64,000 nucleotides of DNA from Pararhodobacter sp. CCB-MM2 (GCF_001691415.1 NZ_LRRR01000002.1:248001-312000); one strand, 5' to 3'; positions 26,150 through 35,321 are shown, numbered from the stretch's first letter. Notes: generated from the sequence alone by a model not told the origin. Numbers and translations are program-made.

Positions 26150-27377
26150 CGTCGACGCCGCAGATATCCATGATCGTCAGCATGTAGACCTTGATCAGAT
26201 CAACGTAATCGACGATGTCCACGCGCTCGTCCGGCATGGTGTTGTAGCGCCCGCCGCTGCCGCAGACGATGCCTTCCATGCCGCCGAGTTCATAAAGATG
26301 CCCCGCGTCCGAGCCATAGAAGCGCGTCGGCGTGATGGCGCCGGTCGGTTGCTCCTCGCCGCGCACCTCGAGGTAGGCTGCGTTGATCGCGGTGACGATC
26401 GGGCTGTCGCGGCGGACCTGATAGGGGGGCATCAGCGACAGGCCCTTTTCCTCCATCGTGTCCATCGAGATGAGCTTCGTCTGCAGGCCCGGATAGCGGG
26501 CGCGCAGCGCGGTCAGCTCGACCTCCATATCGGCCAGAACTCCGTCGCGCGTCTGTCCCGGCGCATAGCGCGACGAACCCTTGAGCACGCAGAAATCCGC
26601 GACTTGCGGAGGGCGCCATTCCTCAAGCTCGCGACCCAGAGCCGCCTTGATCACGCCGACATGGCAGCGGTTGACCGAGGCATGCTCCTCCGTCTCCGCG
26701 CCCGAGAAGGTCATGGTGTTCAGCCGCCCGACCAGATCGCAACCCGCGACCAGCGCGTCGACCGCTTCCTCGCGCTTCGACAGATGGCGGGTGTCGCCGG
26801 TCAGCTCGATCTGAAACTTCAGCGCGGCGGCGTGCATCGTCACGGCGACCAGATCGCTGGGCTCGCCGTTGATGAAATAGTCGGCGCGGTAGCCGTCGCG
26901 CACCAGTGCCTCGGTGCCGACGCCGCCCTGCAGCTCGCCCACCACATAGGTCAGGACCACGTCGCCCTTCAGCTTCACGCCCGCGTCCTGCAAGGCCTTG
27001 ATCGCGCAGAAGAACGCTGCGTTCGACGATTTCATGTTCGACACGCCGATGCCGTAGATGAAGCTGTCATCCACGAGGCCCCCCCAGGGATCGACGGTCC
27101 AGCCCTCGGTCACCGGGTTGGTGTCCAGATGGCCGTTGTACATCAGGCTCGCACCGCCGCCGGTGCCCTTGAGCGTGCCGATCGCGTTCGAGCGGCCCTT
27201 GTCGCCGAAGCCGTGCACATGGGCGTCGATGCCGATCGCCCCCATCTCCTGCACCATGCGCTTGACCAGCTGGGTCTCGCCCTCGGTTTCGGAATAGGTC
27301 TTGTGCCGGACCATCATCGACACGAAGTCGAGGGCGGCTTTCGCATCGACAGAGTCGAGCAGGGATTTGCGGTCCAT
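26139..27377 (-). CDS. M20-family amidohydrolase/deacetylase with substituted metal ligands
   Basis: A 412-residue ArgE/DapE-type protein. NGHLDTNP (His83, Asp85), INGEPSD (Glu172) and the C-terminal GSDAGHLYELGG histidine fit the family. The bridging Asp of the GxxDMK motif is Asn114 (GVSNMKSS) and the canonical Glu-Glu pair reads GELQGG (Glu148, Leu149). The proposed base Glu148 is kept but a metal ligand is lost. AAGGA precedes the ATG. It lies between the transporter ATPase gene and the M24 gene on the minus strand. It probably hydrolyses an N-acyl or peptide bond in the imported substrate, unless the changes make it a binding protein. Confidence 0.83.
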   Translation of the reverse strand: MDRKSLLDSVDAKAALDFVSMMVRHKTYSETEGETQLVKRMVQEMGAIGIDAHVHGFGDKGRSNAIGTLKGTGGGASLMYNGHLDTNPVTEGWTVDPWGGLVDDSFIYGIGVSNMKSSNAAFFCAIKALQDAGVKLKGDVVLTYVVGELQGGVGTEALVRDGYRADYFINGEPSDLVAVTMHAAALKFQIELTGDTRHLSKREEAVDALVAGCDLVGRLNTMTFSGAETEEHASVNRCHVGVIKAALGRELEEWRPPQVADFCVLKGSSRYAPGQTRDGVLADMEVELTALRARYPGLQTKLISMDTMEEKGLSLMPPYQVRRDSPIVTAINAAYLEVRGEEQPTGAITPTRFYGSDAGHLYELGGMEGIVCGSGGRYNTMPDERVDIVDYVDLIKVYMLTIMDICGVDDAA

Positions 27378-27395
27378 CGGGATAAGTCCTTGAAG

Positions 27396-29024
27396 TCAGG
27401 CGCTATGCGTCGAGGCAGGGGGCGTAACCGCCTCCAGCAGCTGGCGCGTATAGGGGGCACGGTCGGCATCAGTGATGCGCTCCGCATCGGCGATCTCGAC
27501 CAGATCGCCGCGGTACATCACGGCGATGCGGTGGGCGATCTGCCGCACCAGATTGATGTCATGGGTGATGAAGACATAGGCGGCGCCGGTGTCGCGGTGC
27601 AGCTCCATCAGCAGTTCGATCACCGAGGCCTGCACCGAGACGTCCAGCGCCGAGGTGATCTCGTCGCAGATCACCAGACGCGGGTTCGACAGGAAGGCGC
27701 GGGCGATGGCGATGCGCTGTTTCTCGCCGCCCGACAGCTCGTGCGGGTAGCGGTCGATGTAGCTGGCGGGCAGGCGCACGCGCTCCAGCATCGCCACGAT
27801 CCGCTCGCGCGTGGTGCCTTGGCCCTTGCCGTACAGCTTCACCGGCCGGGCGAGGATCTCGGAAATCCGTTGCCGCGGGTTCAGCGAGGCGTCGGGATGC
27901 TGGAAGATGATCTGCACGTCGCGGCGATACTCGGCATCCATGTCCGACAGGCCGCGCACGGGCTTGCCGTCGAATTCGATCAGCCCCTCGAAGCGGTTGA
28001 GGCCGGTCATCGCCTTTGCCAGCGTCGACTTGCCCGAGCCGCTTTCGCCGACGATGCCCAGAACCTCGCCGGGGCGCAGGTCCAGGGTCACGGCGCGGCT
28101 GCCGACCACGGGGGCGAAATCGCGGCGCAAGAGGCTGTCGAGCAGCGGCTTGCGGCCGTAATTCACCGTCACATCGCGCACCGAAACCAGCGGTTTCGCT
28201 GCCGCATCAAGGGGTTGCACCAGAAGGCGCTGGGGCTGCGGCGCGGCGGCGATCAGTGCCTTGGTATAGGCGTGCTGCGGCGCGCGGAACAGTTGGGCGG
28301 TCTCGCCTTCCTCGACGATCACGCCCTTCTGCAGCACGGCCACCCGGTCGGCGGTCTGCGAAAGCAGCGCGAGGTCGTGCGAGATATAGAGCGAGGCCAC
28401 GCCCGTCTCCTGCTGCAGCGCCCCGAACAGATCGAGGATCTGCCGCGCGGTGATGACATCCAGCGCAGTCGTCGGCTCGTCGAAGATGATGAGTTCGGGA
28501 TTGCAGGCGAAGGCGGTGGCGATCACCACGCGCTGCTTCTCGCCGCCCGAGACCTCATGCGGCATGCGCTGCATCATCTCGCGCGGGGTCTTCAGCCCCA
28601 CATGCGCGAGCCGCGCCTCACCCTCGGCCCAGGCCTGCGCCGGGGTCAGTTTCTGATGGCGGATCAAGACCTCGGCCAGTTGCTCGCCCAGCCGCAGGGT
28701 CGGGTTCAGCGAGGTTGCCGGGTCCTGGAACACCATCGATACGCGGCTGCCGCGGATCTCGGACATCTGGCGTTCCGATTGGGTGCGCAGGTCGGTCTCG
28801 CCCAGCCAGATGCGCCCGTCATTCTCGCGCGCATTACCGGCGAGGTGGCGCATGATGGCGCTGGCCATGCTCGACTTGCCCGAGCCGCTTTCGCCGACCA
28901 GCCCGAGGATCTCGCCGCGCCGGATCGCCAGATTGATGCCGTTGAGCACCTGCACCGCGCCCGCCTTGACCTCATAGGCCAGCGAGTAATTCTCGACCCG
29001 GAGGACCGTGTTCGTCTCTGTCAT
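27396..29024 (-). CDS. fused dipeptide/oligopeptide ABC transporter ATPase (DppD-DppF type)
   Basis: A 542-residue protein with two complete nucleotide-binding domains. The first half has Walker A GESGSGKSSMA near residue 44, signature VSGGEKQRV and Walker B LIIFDEPTTALD. The second half has GESGSGKSTLA near residue 325, LSGGEKQRIAIARAFL and LVICDEITSALD. The Opp/Dpp C-terminal region of the first unit (FRAPQHAYTKALIAAAPQ) is present. It resembles GsiA or YejF. It lies 10 nt downstream of the permease and completes the importer. Confidence 0.94.
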   Translation of the reverse strand: MTETNTVLRVENYSLAYEVKAGAVQVLNGINLAIRRGEILGLVGESGSGKSSMASAIMRHLAGNARENDGRIWLGETDLRTQSERQMSEIRGSRVSMVFQDPATSLNPTLRLGEQLAEVLIRHQKLTPAQAWAEGEARLAHVGLKTPREMMQRMPHEVSGGEKQRVVIATAFACNPELIIFDEPTTALDVITARQILDLFGALQQETGVASLYISHDLALLSQTADRVAVLQKGVIVEEGETAQLFRAPQHAYTKALIAAAPQPQRLLVQPLDAAAKPLVSVRDVTVNYGRKPLLDSLLRRDFAPVVGSRAVTLDLRPGEVLGIVGESGSGKSTLAKAMTGLNRFEGLIEFDGKPVRGLSDMDAEYRRDVQIIFQHPDASLNPRQRISEILARPVKLYGKGQGTTRERIVAMLERVRLPASYIDRYPHELSGGEKQRIAIARAFLSNPRLVICDEITSALDVSVQASVIELLMELHRDTGAAYVFITHDINLVRQIAHRIAVMYRGDLVEIADAERITDADRAPYTRQLLEAVTPPASTHSA

Positions 29025-29034
29025 GCTCCGGTCC

Positions 29035-29859
29035 TCAGGTGCGGGGGTTCAGGGCGTCGCGCAGCCCGTCGCCGAGAAGGTTGAAGCCGATGGCGGTGAG
29101 GGCGATGGCGGCGCTCGGCCACAAAAGGATCCAGTAGGAGCGGTGCAGATACTGCCGCGCCTCGGAGACCATGAGCCCCCAATCCGTCGCCGGCGGCTGC
29201 GCGCCGAGGCCGAGGAAGGACAGCGTCGCGAACAGCATCACCGCGAAGGACACGCGGATCGTCATCTCGACGACGATGGGCGCGATCACGTTGGGCAGCA
29301 TCTCGCGCAGGACGATGTAGGGGGCGCCTTCACCACGGGCGATGGCGGCGCTGACGTAATCCTGCTTGCGCACGGTCAGCGCGACCGAGCGGCTGATGCG
29401 GGCCATCGACGGCATGAAGGCGATGGCAATGGCCAGCAGCGCGTTGACCGAGTTCGAGCCCAAGAGCGACACGACCATCAGCGCCATCAGCAGCGAGGGG
29501 ATCGCCATCACCGCGTCATTGGTGCGCATGATGAACTCGTCCGAGCGACCGCCGAGATAGGCCGAGCCGGTGCCGATGATCGCCCCGCCGAGCGTGCCGA
29601 TCACCGTGGCGACGACCGCCATCAAGACCGTCGAGCGCGCGCCGTCCAGAAGCCGGCTGAAGATGTCGCGGCCGTATTGGTCGGTGCCCAGCCAATGCTC
29701 GGCCGAGGGGCCCTTGTAGCGGGCGAGGGCTTGCATGTCCTCAGGCCCGTAATGGGTCAGATAGGGGCCGAAGACCACCGCGATCAGGATCAGCCCGACG
29801 ACGAGGCAACCCAGTGCTCCCTGCGGGCTCCGCAACAGGCGGCGCAGAAAATCAGTCAT
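29035..29859 (-). CDS. dipeptide-type ABC transporter permease (DppC-like)
   Basis: A 274-residue permease with an N-terminal membrane helix, a periplasmic stretch with HWLGTDQYGRDIFSRLLDGAR (the DppC/OppC hallmark) and the EAA loop AAIARGEGAPYIVLREMLPN before GLGAQPPATDWGLMV. The ATG at 29859 overlaps the DppB-like stop by 8 nt (ATGACTGA); the frame extends nine codons further but without a ribosome site. Partner of the DppB-like protein in the membrane. Confidence 0.93.
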   Translation of the reverse strand: MTDFLRRLLRSPQGALGCLVVGLILIAVVFGPYLTHYGPEDMQALARYKGPSAEHWLGTDQYGRDIFSRLLDGARSTVLMAVVATVIGTLGGAIIGTGSAYLGGRSDEFIMRTNDAVMAIPSLLMALMVVSLLGSNSVNALLAIAIAFMPSMARISRSVALTVRKQDYVSAAIARGEGAPYIVLREMLPNVIAPIVVEMTIRVSFAVMLFATLSFLGLGAQPPATDWGLMVSEARQYLHRSYWILLWPSAAIALTAIGFNLLGDGLRDALNPRT

Positions 29860-30799
29860 ACTGGATCCTCTTGTCGAGCCACGCATACATGAGGTCGGCG
29901 GCGAAGTTCACGATGGAATAGGTGGCGGCCATGATCATCACGCCGGCCTGAATCACCGGCAGGTCACGGGCCTGAATGGCGGACATGAGCGAGCGGCCGA
30001 TGCCGGGGATCGAGAAGATTTCCTCGACGACGATGATCCCGCCCAGAAGGTAGCCCACGTCCAGCGCGACGATGGTGATCGTCGGCAGCAGGGCGTTGCG
30101 CAGCCCGTGGCGGAACAGCACCCGGCGCGGCGTCAGGCCCTTGAGGCGCGCGGCGCGGATGTAGTCGGTGTGCATCACGTCCACGAGCTCGGATCGGACC
30201 ATGCGCGAGACATGGGCGATCATCATCACCGAGGCCACGCAGACGGGCAGGATCAGGCGTTGCAGCCCGCCCCAGAGATCCTCGGACAAGGGGATGTAGC
30301 CCGCGGGCGGCAACAGGCCCCAGAGATCCGCGACCAGCACCACGGCCAGTGTGGCGGTGACGAATTCCGGCAGCGAGACGCCGATATACGAGATGAAGCC
30401 GACGACCAGATCGGACAGCTTGCCCCGGCGCACGGCGGCAAGGATGCCCATCGGCACGGCCAGCACCAGCATCAGCGCCAGCGCAAGGACAGCCAGCGTC
30501 AGCGAGGTGCCGAGCGCCGAGAACAGCGCGGGGCCGACCGGCTGGCCGGTGCGCAGCGAGGTGCCGAAATCACCCTGCACGACGCCGCTGGCCCAGTGCA
30601 GATATTGCAGCCAGATCGGATCGTTGAGGCCCATCTGCGTACGCAGCGCGTCCAGCGCATCCTGCGTGGCATTCTCGCCCAGCATCATCACCGCGGCGTC
30701 GGCCGGCAGGATCTGGGTGATGCCGAACACGAGGATCGAGACGACGAACAGCGTGTAGAAGATCAGGGCGATACGCTTGAGGATATAGCTCGCTGACAC
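29852..30799 (-). CDS. dipeptide-type ABC transporter permease (DppB-like)
   Basis: A 315-residue permease starting with SYILKRIALIFYTLFVVSILVFGITQILPADAA, the classic DppB N terminus, followed by LRTQMGLNDPIWLQYLHW and the EAA loop DYIRAARLKGLTPRRVLFRHGLRNALLP. The start codon is GTG (30799) with AGGGA upstream. It follows the binding-protein gene after a stable stem-loop and overlaps the DppC-like gene. Confidence 0.93.
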   Translation of the reverse strand: MSASYILKRIALIFYTLFVVSILVFGITQILPADAAVMMLGENATQDALDALRTQMGLNDPIWLQYLHWASGVVQGDFGTSLRTGQPVGPALFSALGTSLTLAVLALALMLVLAVPMGILAAVRRGKLSDLVVGFISYIGVSLPEFVTATLAVVLVADLWGLLPPAGYIPLSEDLWGGLQRLILPVCVASVMMIAHVSRMVRSELVDVMHTDYIRAARLKGLTPRRVLFRHGLRNALLPTITIVALDVGYLLGGIIVVEEIFSIPGIGRSLMSAIQARDLPVIQAGVMIMAATYSIVNFAADLMYAWLDKRIQYD

Positions 30800-30817
30800 G
30801 GAAATTCCCTGTGGTTT

Positions 30818-30842
30818 GGCCTGCCCCGCACGGGGGCAGGCC
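30818..30842 (-). other. intercistronic stem-loop between binding-protein and permease genes
   Basis: GGCCTGCCCC and GGGGCAGGCC form a perfect 10-bp stem with a five-base loop in the short gap between the binding-protein and DppB-like genes. There is no T-run on the minus-strand side, so it is more likely an mRNA-stabilising or attenuating hairpin that raises binding-protein levels relative to the permeases than a full terminator. Confidence 0.6.
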
Positions 30843-30855
30843 GTCAGTCAAATGA

Positions 30856-32412
30856 TCAGCCGCGCGTGGGGGCGGAGGCTTCGAGCCAGGCGTGGTCCAG
30901 ACGGAACACCGAGGCACGCGGATGGATGTCATAGCCCTGCATCCAGCTGCGTTTCGCGCCGAGCACGTCGAAGAAGGCCGGAATGATCGACGGGACTTCC
31001 TCGTTCATCAGCGCCTGCGCCTGGGTATAGAGATCGGTGCGGGCGGCGGGCTCGACGGTGGCGCGGGCGCGGGCGACCAGATCGTCGAACGTGGTGTTGT
31101 TCCAGCGCGTCTCGTTCCAGGCGGCGTCCGAGGTGAACAGCAGCTTCAGGATGCCATCCGGCGTCGGCTGCATGTTGTAGAAGCCCACGTAGAACGCGCC
31201 CTTGGTCCAGACCTGGTCCAGATAGGTGGCGTGCGGCATGGTGGTCACGTTGATGGTGATGCCGGCGGCACGGGCCATCTCGCGCAGGGCCACGGCCAGC
31301 TGCACGCGGATCGCCGGACGGTCCGAGGCGATCAGCTCGGCTTCGAAACCATCGGGGAAACCGGCCTCGGCCAGAAGGGCGCGGGCTTCCTCGATATTCT
31401 GTTCACGCTGCGGCAGGGCCTCGAAGAACGGATAGGATTCGTTCAGCGGCGTGTCGTTGCCCTTCACGCCGAAACCTTCGGTCATGAAGTCGACCATGGC
31501 CTCGCGGTCCACGGTCAGCGCCAGCGCACGGCGGACACGCGGGTCGTTGAACGGCTCGATATCGGTGCCGAAGTTCACGTTGCAGAACTGACCCGAGGCC
31601 GAACGCAGCACGTCGATGCTGTCCTGACCTTCCAAACGCATGTAGTCGTTCGGGCCGACGGTCGCGATCATGTCGATGTCACCGGCCATCAGCGACGAGA
31701 CCTGCGCGCCCAGATCCGGGAACACATGCAGCTCGATCCGGTCGAGGTAGGGACGCGCCGGGTCGTAGTAATCCGGGTTCTTCTCGACGACGATCAGGCG
31801 GTCGGGCTCGTAGGACACCAGCTTGAACGGGCCGGTGCCGTTGGCGACGGTGCGCAGGCTTTCGAACGAGCCTTCGATCACCGAGGCCGGGATGATGCGG
31901 GCGTTGTTATAGGCCAGCGCCACCGGGAAGTCGGCGTAAGACGAGCTCAGCGTGAAGCGCACGGTCACATCGTCCACCGCTTCGATCGAGGCGATCGGGC
32001 CCACGTTGTTGCGCGCGGGCGAGGCGAAATCGGGGTTCAGGATCGCTTCGAACGAGGCCACGACATCGGCGGCGGTGCAGGCGGCGCCATCATGGAAGGT
32101 CACGCCCGGACGCAGGTTGAAGGTCCAGACGGTCAGGTCGTCGTTGGCGCTCCATTCGGTCGCCAGATCGGCCTCGGCCTGCATGTCGCGGCCCAGACGG
32201 GTCAGGCCCGAATACATCAGCTCGGCCGCCATGTATTCCGGGTTCACGCGGGTCAGCAGCGGGTGGATGACGCTCACGGCCTGATCCACCGCGACGCGCA
32301 GCGTGCCGCCGGCCTCGGGGGTGGCCTGCGCCATCACGGCGCGGGGCAGGACGGTCGCCAGCGCGGCAAGCGCGACGCTGCTGGAGAGGAAGGCACGGCG
32401 ATTGAGGGGCAT
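30856..32412 (-). CDS. dipeptide-type ABC transporter substrate-binding protein
   Basis: A 518-residue SBP family 5 protein. The leader has a twin-arginine-like motif (NRRAFLSSSVALAALATVLPRAVMA), suggesting Tat export or a related signal. Family signatures are the LRPGVTFHDGAACTAADVVASFE block near residue 105 and ANGTGPFKLVSYEPDRLIVVEKNPDYYDPARPYLDRIELHV. AGGAGT precedes the ATG. It captures peptides or amide-linked amino-acid derivatives in the periplasm. The three adjacent hydrolase genes suggest the cargo is cleaved after entry. Confidence 0.94.
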   Translation of the reverse strand: MPLNRRAFLSSSVALAALATVLPRAVMAQATPEAGGTLRVAVDQAVSVIHPLLTRVNPEYMAAELMYSGLTRLGRDMQAEADLATEWSANDDLTVWTFNLRPGVTFHDGAACTAADVVASFEAILNPDFASPARNNVGPIASIEAVDDVTVRFTLSSSYADFPVALAYNNARIIPASVIEGSFESLRTVANGTGPFKLVSYEPDRLIVVEKNPDYYDPARPYLDRIELHVFPDLGAQVSSLMAGDIDMIATVGPNDYMRLEGQDSIDVLRSASGQFCNVNFGTDIEPFNDPRVRRALALTVDREAMVDFMTEGFGVKGNDTPLNESYPFFEALPQREQNIEEARALLAEAGFPDGFEAELIASDRPAIRVQLAVALREMARAAGITINVTTMPHATYLDQVWTKGAFYVGFYNMQPTPDGILKLLFTSDAAWNETRWNNTTFDDLVARARATVEPAARTDLYTQAQALMNEEVPSIIPAFFDVLGAKRSWMQGYDIHPRASVFRLDHAWLEASAPTRG

Positions 32413-32434
32413 CGGGGGGGACTCCTGTTGGTGA

Positions 32435-33712
32435 TTAGTTGTCGGGGTTCAGATCCGGCGCGAAATCCGCGGCCAGATAGCTGAGGATCGTCTTCGCCAG
32501 CGCGGCCAGATCGGCGCGCGTGGTGTGTTCCTGCGCGCCATGCGCGTTCGATTCCGGGCGGATCAGACCGCCGAGGTTGATCTCCTGCAGCACGCCCGCA
32601 CGCTGGATGTAGCCGGAATCAGACGCGCTGGCGGCGGCGTATTTCACGAAGTCGTCGGGGGCATAGCCGAAGCCCTCCTGCACGGCGCGGATCCAGCGCG
32701 CGGTATGCGGGCCCTCGGGATCGGCGGTCGGGATCAGATGGCCGATCAGATCGACATCCAGCGTCGCACCGGCCGGGCAGGCGGCGCGGATCGCAGTCTC
32801 GATCTCGGCGCGGGCCTCGGTGAAATCCTCTTCGGGCGCATAGCGGCGCGAGATGAGGAAGGTGAAACGGTCCGGCACCTGCCCGCCGCAGGTCCCGCCC
32901 TCGGCCACGGTGACGGCGATCTGTGCGGCCAGCGGGGCGGCTCCCGGCGGCACCGGCAGGGCCGAGGTGCGGGCGGTGACGACGGGCCGCAGGTCCTGGA
33001 CCGCCTGCATCATCGGCAGCGCGGCCTCGATCGCGTTGACGCCCTGTTTCGAGCGGTCGGCGGCATGGGCGGCGAAGCCGGTGACGGTGACCTGAAGGTT
33101 GAAGCTGCCGAAGCAGCCACCCCAGATGCGCGGTCCGGCCGAGCCGTTGAAGTTCAGGAGATGCCCGGCGATCAGCCCCTGTTCCGCCAGATAGCGGATG
33201 CCGGGATAGAGCCCGCCTTCCTCGTCGGTGCAGAGCAGCAGTTGCGGGCGATAGGCCAGCGGAAGATCGAGCTTCTGCGCCACGCGCAGCGCATGGACCG
33301 CCGCCGCGACCGCGCCCTTCATGTCGGCCGCGCCCAGTCCGAGCAGCTTGCCGTCGGCCTCTGTCAGGGTGAAGGGATCGGTTTTCCAGCCCGAGGCCGC
33401 GCAGACCGTGTCGACGTGGAAATACAGGCTGCAGACCGGCCCGTCGCCCGCCGTGTCGGCAATCAGGTTGACCCGCTCGCCCCGCGCCGGGCCACGGGCG
33501 ACACGCCACAGATCCTCGGGCACCGAAACGCGCGCGGTGGTCATCGGCAGGTCGGACAGAAGCCCCTCCATCAGCGCGGCGAAATCGGCATAGCCGGCGC
33601 CGGGCGGGAAGGTCGTGTCCACAGCGACCATCCGCGACAGGTCCGCCACGGCGTGGTCCAGCTCGGCGTCGATCATCGCCATGGCGGCGCGGCGCAGCTC
33701 GGTTCCGGTCAT
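32435..33712 (-). CDS. M20-family metallopeptidase / deacetylase (canonical ligands)
   Basis: A 425-residue protein with the expected metal site: YFHVDTV (His and Asp), LGAADMKG (bridging Asp), CTDEEGG (Glu pair), and a late ASASDSGYIQRAG with SNAHGAQEH near the C terminus providing His ligands. The central dimerisation domain is present. It is the first gene of the minus-strand operon that contains the peptide importer, and it has GAGG before the ATG. Likely a dinuclear zinc amidohydrolase removing an acyl or peptidyl group. Unlike the second M20 protein in this operon, it looks catalytically complete. Confidence 0.88.
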   Translation of the reverse strand: MTGTELRRAAMAMIDAELDHAVADLSRMVAVDTTFPPGAGYADFAALMEGLLSDLPMTTARVSVPEDLWRVARGPARGERVNLIADTAGDGPVCSLYFHVDTVCAASGWKTDPFTLTEADGKLLGLGAADMKGAVAAAVHALRVAQKLDLPLAYRPQLLLCTDEEGGLYPGIRYLAEQGLIAGHLLNFNGSAGPRIWGGCFGSFNLQVTVTGFAAHAADRSKQGVNAIEAALPMMQAVQDLRPVVTARTSALPVPPGAAPLAAQIAVTVAEGGTCGGQVPDRFTFLISRRYAPEEDFTEARAEIETAIRAACPAGATLDVDLIGHLIPTADPEGPHTARWIRAVQEGFGYAPDDFVKYAAASASDSGYIQRAGVLQEINLGGLIRPESNAHGAQEHTTRADLAALAKTILSYLAADFAPDLNPDN

Positions 33713-33755
33713 TGCGTGGCCTCGCGGTCAGTCACTTTCGGTCCTTATCTGTAAA

Positions 33756-33793
33756 CTATATAGAAATAAGCGCAGGGCCGGACTTGACGTCAA
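33756..33793 (-). promoter_or_regulatory. candidate promoter/operator of the peptide-transport operon
   Basis: Between the M20 gene and the divergent GntR gene lie TTGACGTCAA (33784-33793), a 10-bp palindrome that also offers a minus-strand -35 TTGACG, with TTATTT 18 bases further as a possible -10. CTATATAG (33756-33763) is a second dyad and could be the GntR site. Promoter calls by eye are tentative. Confidence 0.35.
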
Positions 33794-33840
33794 TCCTGAA
33801 TCAGCGAAGGTCATGGCAACGGTGCCCAGATGGGTCCTGA

Positions 33841-34593
33841 ATGCGCTGGAGTGGTCACATTTCAATCAATACTCCCCTCAATATGCCTATTTATAGGGCG
33901 ATCACCGAGCAGCTGACCGCGAGAATCGAGTCCGGCACCTGGCCGGCCGGCACGGTGCTGCCTTCCGAGACGGCACTTGCCCAGGAATTCCGCGTCTCGG
34001 TCGGCACGATCCGCCGCGCTCTGGGGGAATTGACCGCCGGAGGCGTTCTGTCGCGTCGCCGCAAGACCGGCACCGTCGTCACCGGACGTCCGCCGCGCCA
34101 CTCGCTGCGAATCGTCTATAACTACTTCCGCCTGCACTCGCGGGCCGGCGATCTGCAGAATTCGAAGGCCCGCGTCCTGAGCACTTGCCAGCGCCTCTCG
34201 ACCCCGGCCGAGACCGAGCGCCTCGCGCTGCCCGAGCCCGCGATGATACATCAGATCCACCGCCTGCGCCTCGTCGGTGGGCGGCCGGTGATGCACGAGA
34301 CGGTGATCCTGCCGATGCATCTGGTGCCGGATTTCCCGACCCAGGCCGACGAGGTGCCGGAACTCATGTACCTCGGGCTGTGGTCGGATTACGGGCTGAA
34401 GATCGCGGCGATCCGCGAGCAGATCGAGGCCGAACTCGCCAGCGAGACGGATATCGAGCTGCTGGGCCTGACCGCACCCGCGGCCGTTCTGGTGCTGTCC
34501 GAGGTCGCCTATGACGAGCAGGCGCAGCCGATCCTGCTGAACGATCACCGCGCCTGCACCCGCGACGACGTCTATATCAACGAGATCCAGTAG
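33841..34593 (+). CDS. GntR family (HutC/UTRA-type) transcriptional regulator
   Basis: A 250-residue GntR regulator. The wHTH begins at MPIYRAITEQLTARIESGTWPAGTVLPSE and contains EFRVSVGTIRRALGELTAGGVL, followed by the linker RRKTGTVV and a UTRA effector domain (RLSTPAETERLALPEP, HRLRLVGGRPVMHETVILP). The start could be ATG 33841 or ATG 33883; neither has a strong ribosome site. Divergent from the peptide-transport operon, which it probably controls. Its last 17 nt overlap the converging FadR-type regulator gene. Confidence 0.88.
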   Translation: MRWSGHISINTPLNMPIYRAITEQLTARIESGTWPAGTVLPSETALAQEFRVSVGTIRRALGELTAGGVLSRRRKTGTVVTGRPPRHSLRIVYNYFRLHSRAGDLQNSKARVLSTCQRLSTPAETERLALPEPAMIHQIHRLRLVGGRPVMHETVILPMHLVPDFPTQADEVPELMYLGLWSDYGLKIAAIREQIEAELASETDIELLGLTAPAAVLVLSEVAYDEQAQPILLNDHRACTRDDVYINEIQ

Positions 34594-35242
34594 CGCTCCG
34601 CATCCGGGCAAAAGCCCCCAGAATCGCCTGTTCCGAGCGGTTGAGATAGGCATCGAGCTGCGCCAGCGCGGTCAGATGGTTGCCGCGCAGGATCGCCCGC
34701 AACAGGCCCGCGTTCAGCTCGATATAGGGCTCGTGCAGGAAGGCGGAATCCTCGATCTGACCGAAGGCCAACCGCATCTCGGCCATGGTGCTGTCGAAGC
34801 AGGCGCTCAGCCGCGGGCTGTCGGCCAGCCGCACCATCGCCCGGTGATAGGCCATGTTCTGCGTGGCCACCCCGCGCCAATCCCCCGCGCCGCGCGCCTG
34901 CTCGGCACCGGCGACACACTCGGCCATGTCCTTCAGCGCCGGGTGACCGGGCAGGGCGGCCTCGACCGCGCCGCGCTGCACGACCCGGCGCAGGCGGTAG
35001 ATGTCGAGGATCGCCGCCTCATCAGGCGCAGCGACGAAGACCCCGCGGTTCGGATGATGGATCAGCAACCCCTCGGCCGCCAGCGTCCGGAACGCCTCGC
35101 GCAGGGTATTGCGGGAGGTTCCAAGCCCTTGCGCCAGCCGCTGCTCGGACAGCTTCTCCCCCGGTGCGACCTCGCCCGAGATCAGCATTTCCCGCAGCTG
35201 ATGCGGAATCCGGGTGGTCTGCGGATCGGTGGCTTGACTCAT
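34577..35242 (-). CDS. GntR family (FadR/FCD-type) transcriptional regulator
   Basis: A 221-residue regulator with w[50 protein letters not shown] and an FCD domain ([53 protein letters not shown]). The ATG at 35242 (MSQATDPQ) avoids overlap with the divergent pxpA gene; the frame is open further upstream. FCD proteins usually respond to small carboxylates. Its position divergent to pxpA, with a perfect palindrome between them, suggests control of the 5-oxoprolinase operon. Confidence 0.9.
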   Translation of the reverse strand: MSQATDPQTTRIPHQLREMLISGEVAPGEKLSEQRLAQGLGTSRNTLREAFRTLAAEGLLIHHPNRGVFVAAPDEAAILDIYRLRRVVQRGAVEAALPGHPALKDMAECVAGAEQARGAGDWRGVATQNMAYHRAMVRLADSPRLSACFDSTMAEMRLAFGQIEDSAFLHEPYIELNAGLLRAILRGNHLTALAQLDAYLNRSEQAILGAFARMRSATGSR

Positions 35243-35271
35243 CGGGTGTTCGAGATCATTTTGCGCATCAG

Positions 35272-35286
35272 GATTGTTGAACAATC
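35272..35286. promoter_or_regulatory. palindromic operator, probable FadR-type GntR site
   Basis: GATTGTT-G-AACAATC is a perfect 15-bp palindrome in the 79-bp spacer between the FCD regulator and pxpA. It contains a TTGTNNNACAA core of the kind recognised by FadR-subfamily GntR proteins. It lies 36 bp before pxpA and 30 bp before the regulator start, suitable for repression of both. Confidence 0.6.
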
Positions 35287-35321
35287 TAGACTCTATCATC
35301 CGACATAACAAGGCGGTTTCG

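Noticed and set aside
26106..29084. 992-codon open frame on the plus strand
   Set aside because: It is antisense to the M20 and the fused ATPase genes, whose own frames have clear domains. High G+C content keeps such frames open.
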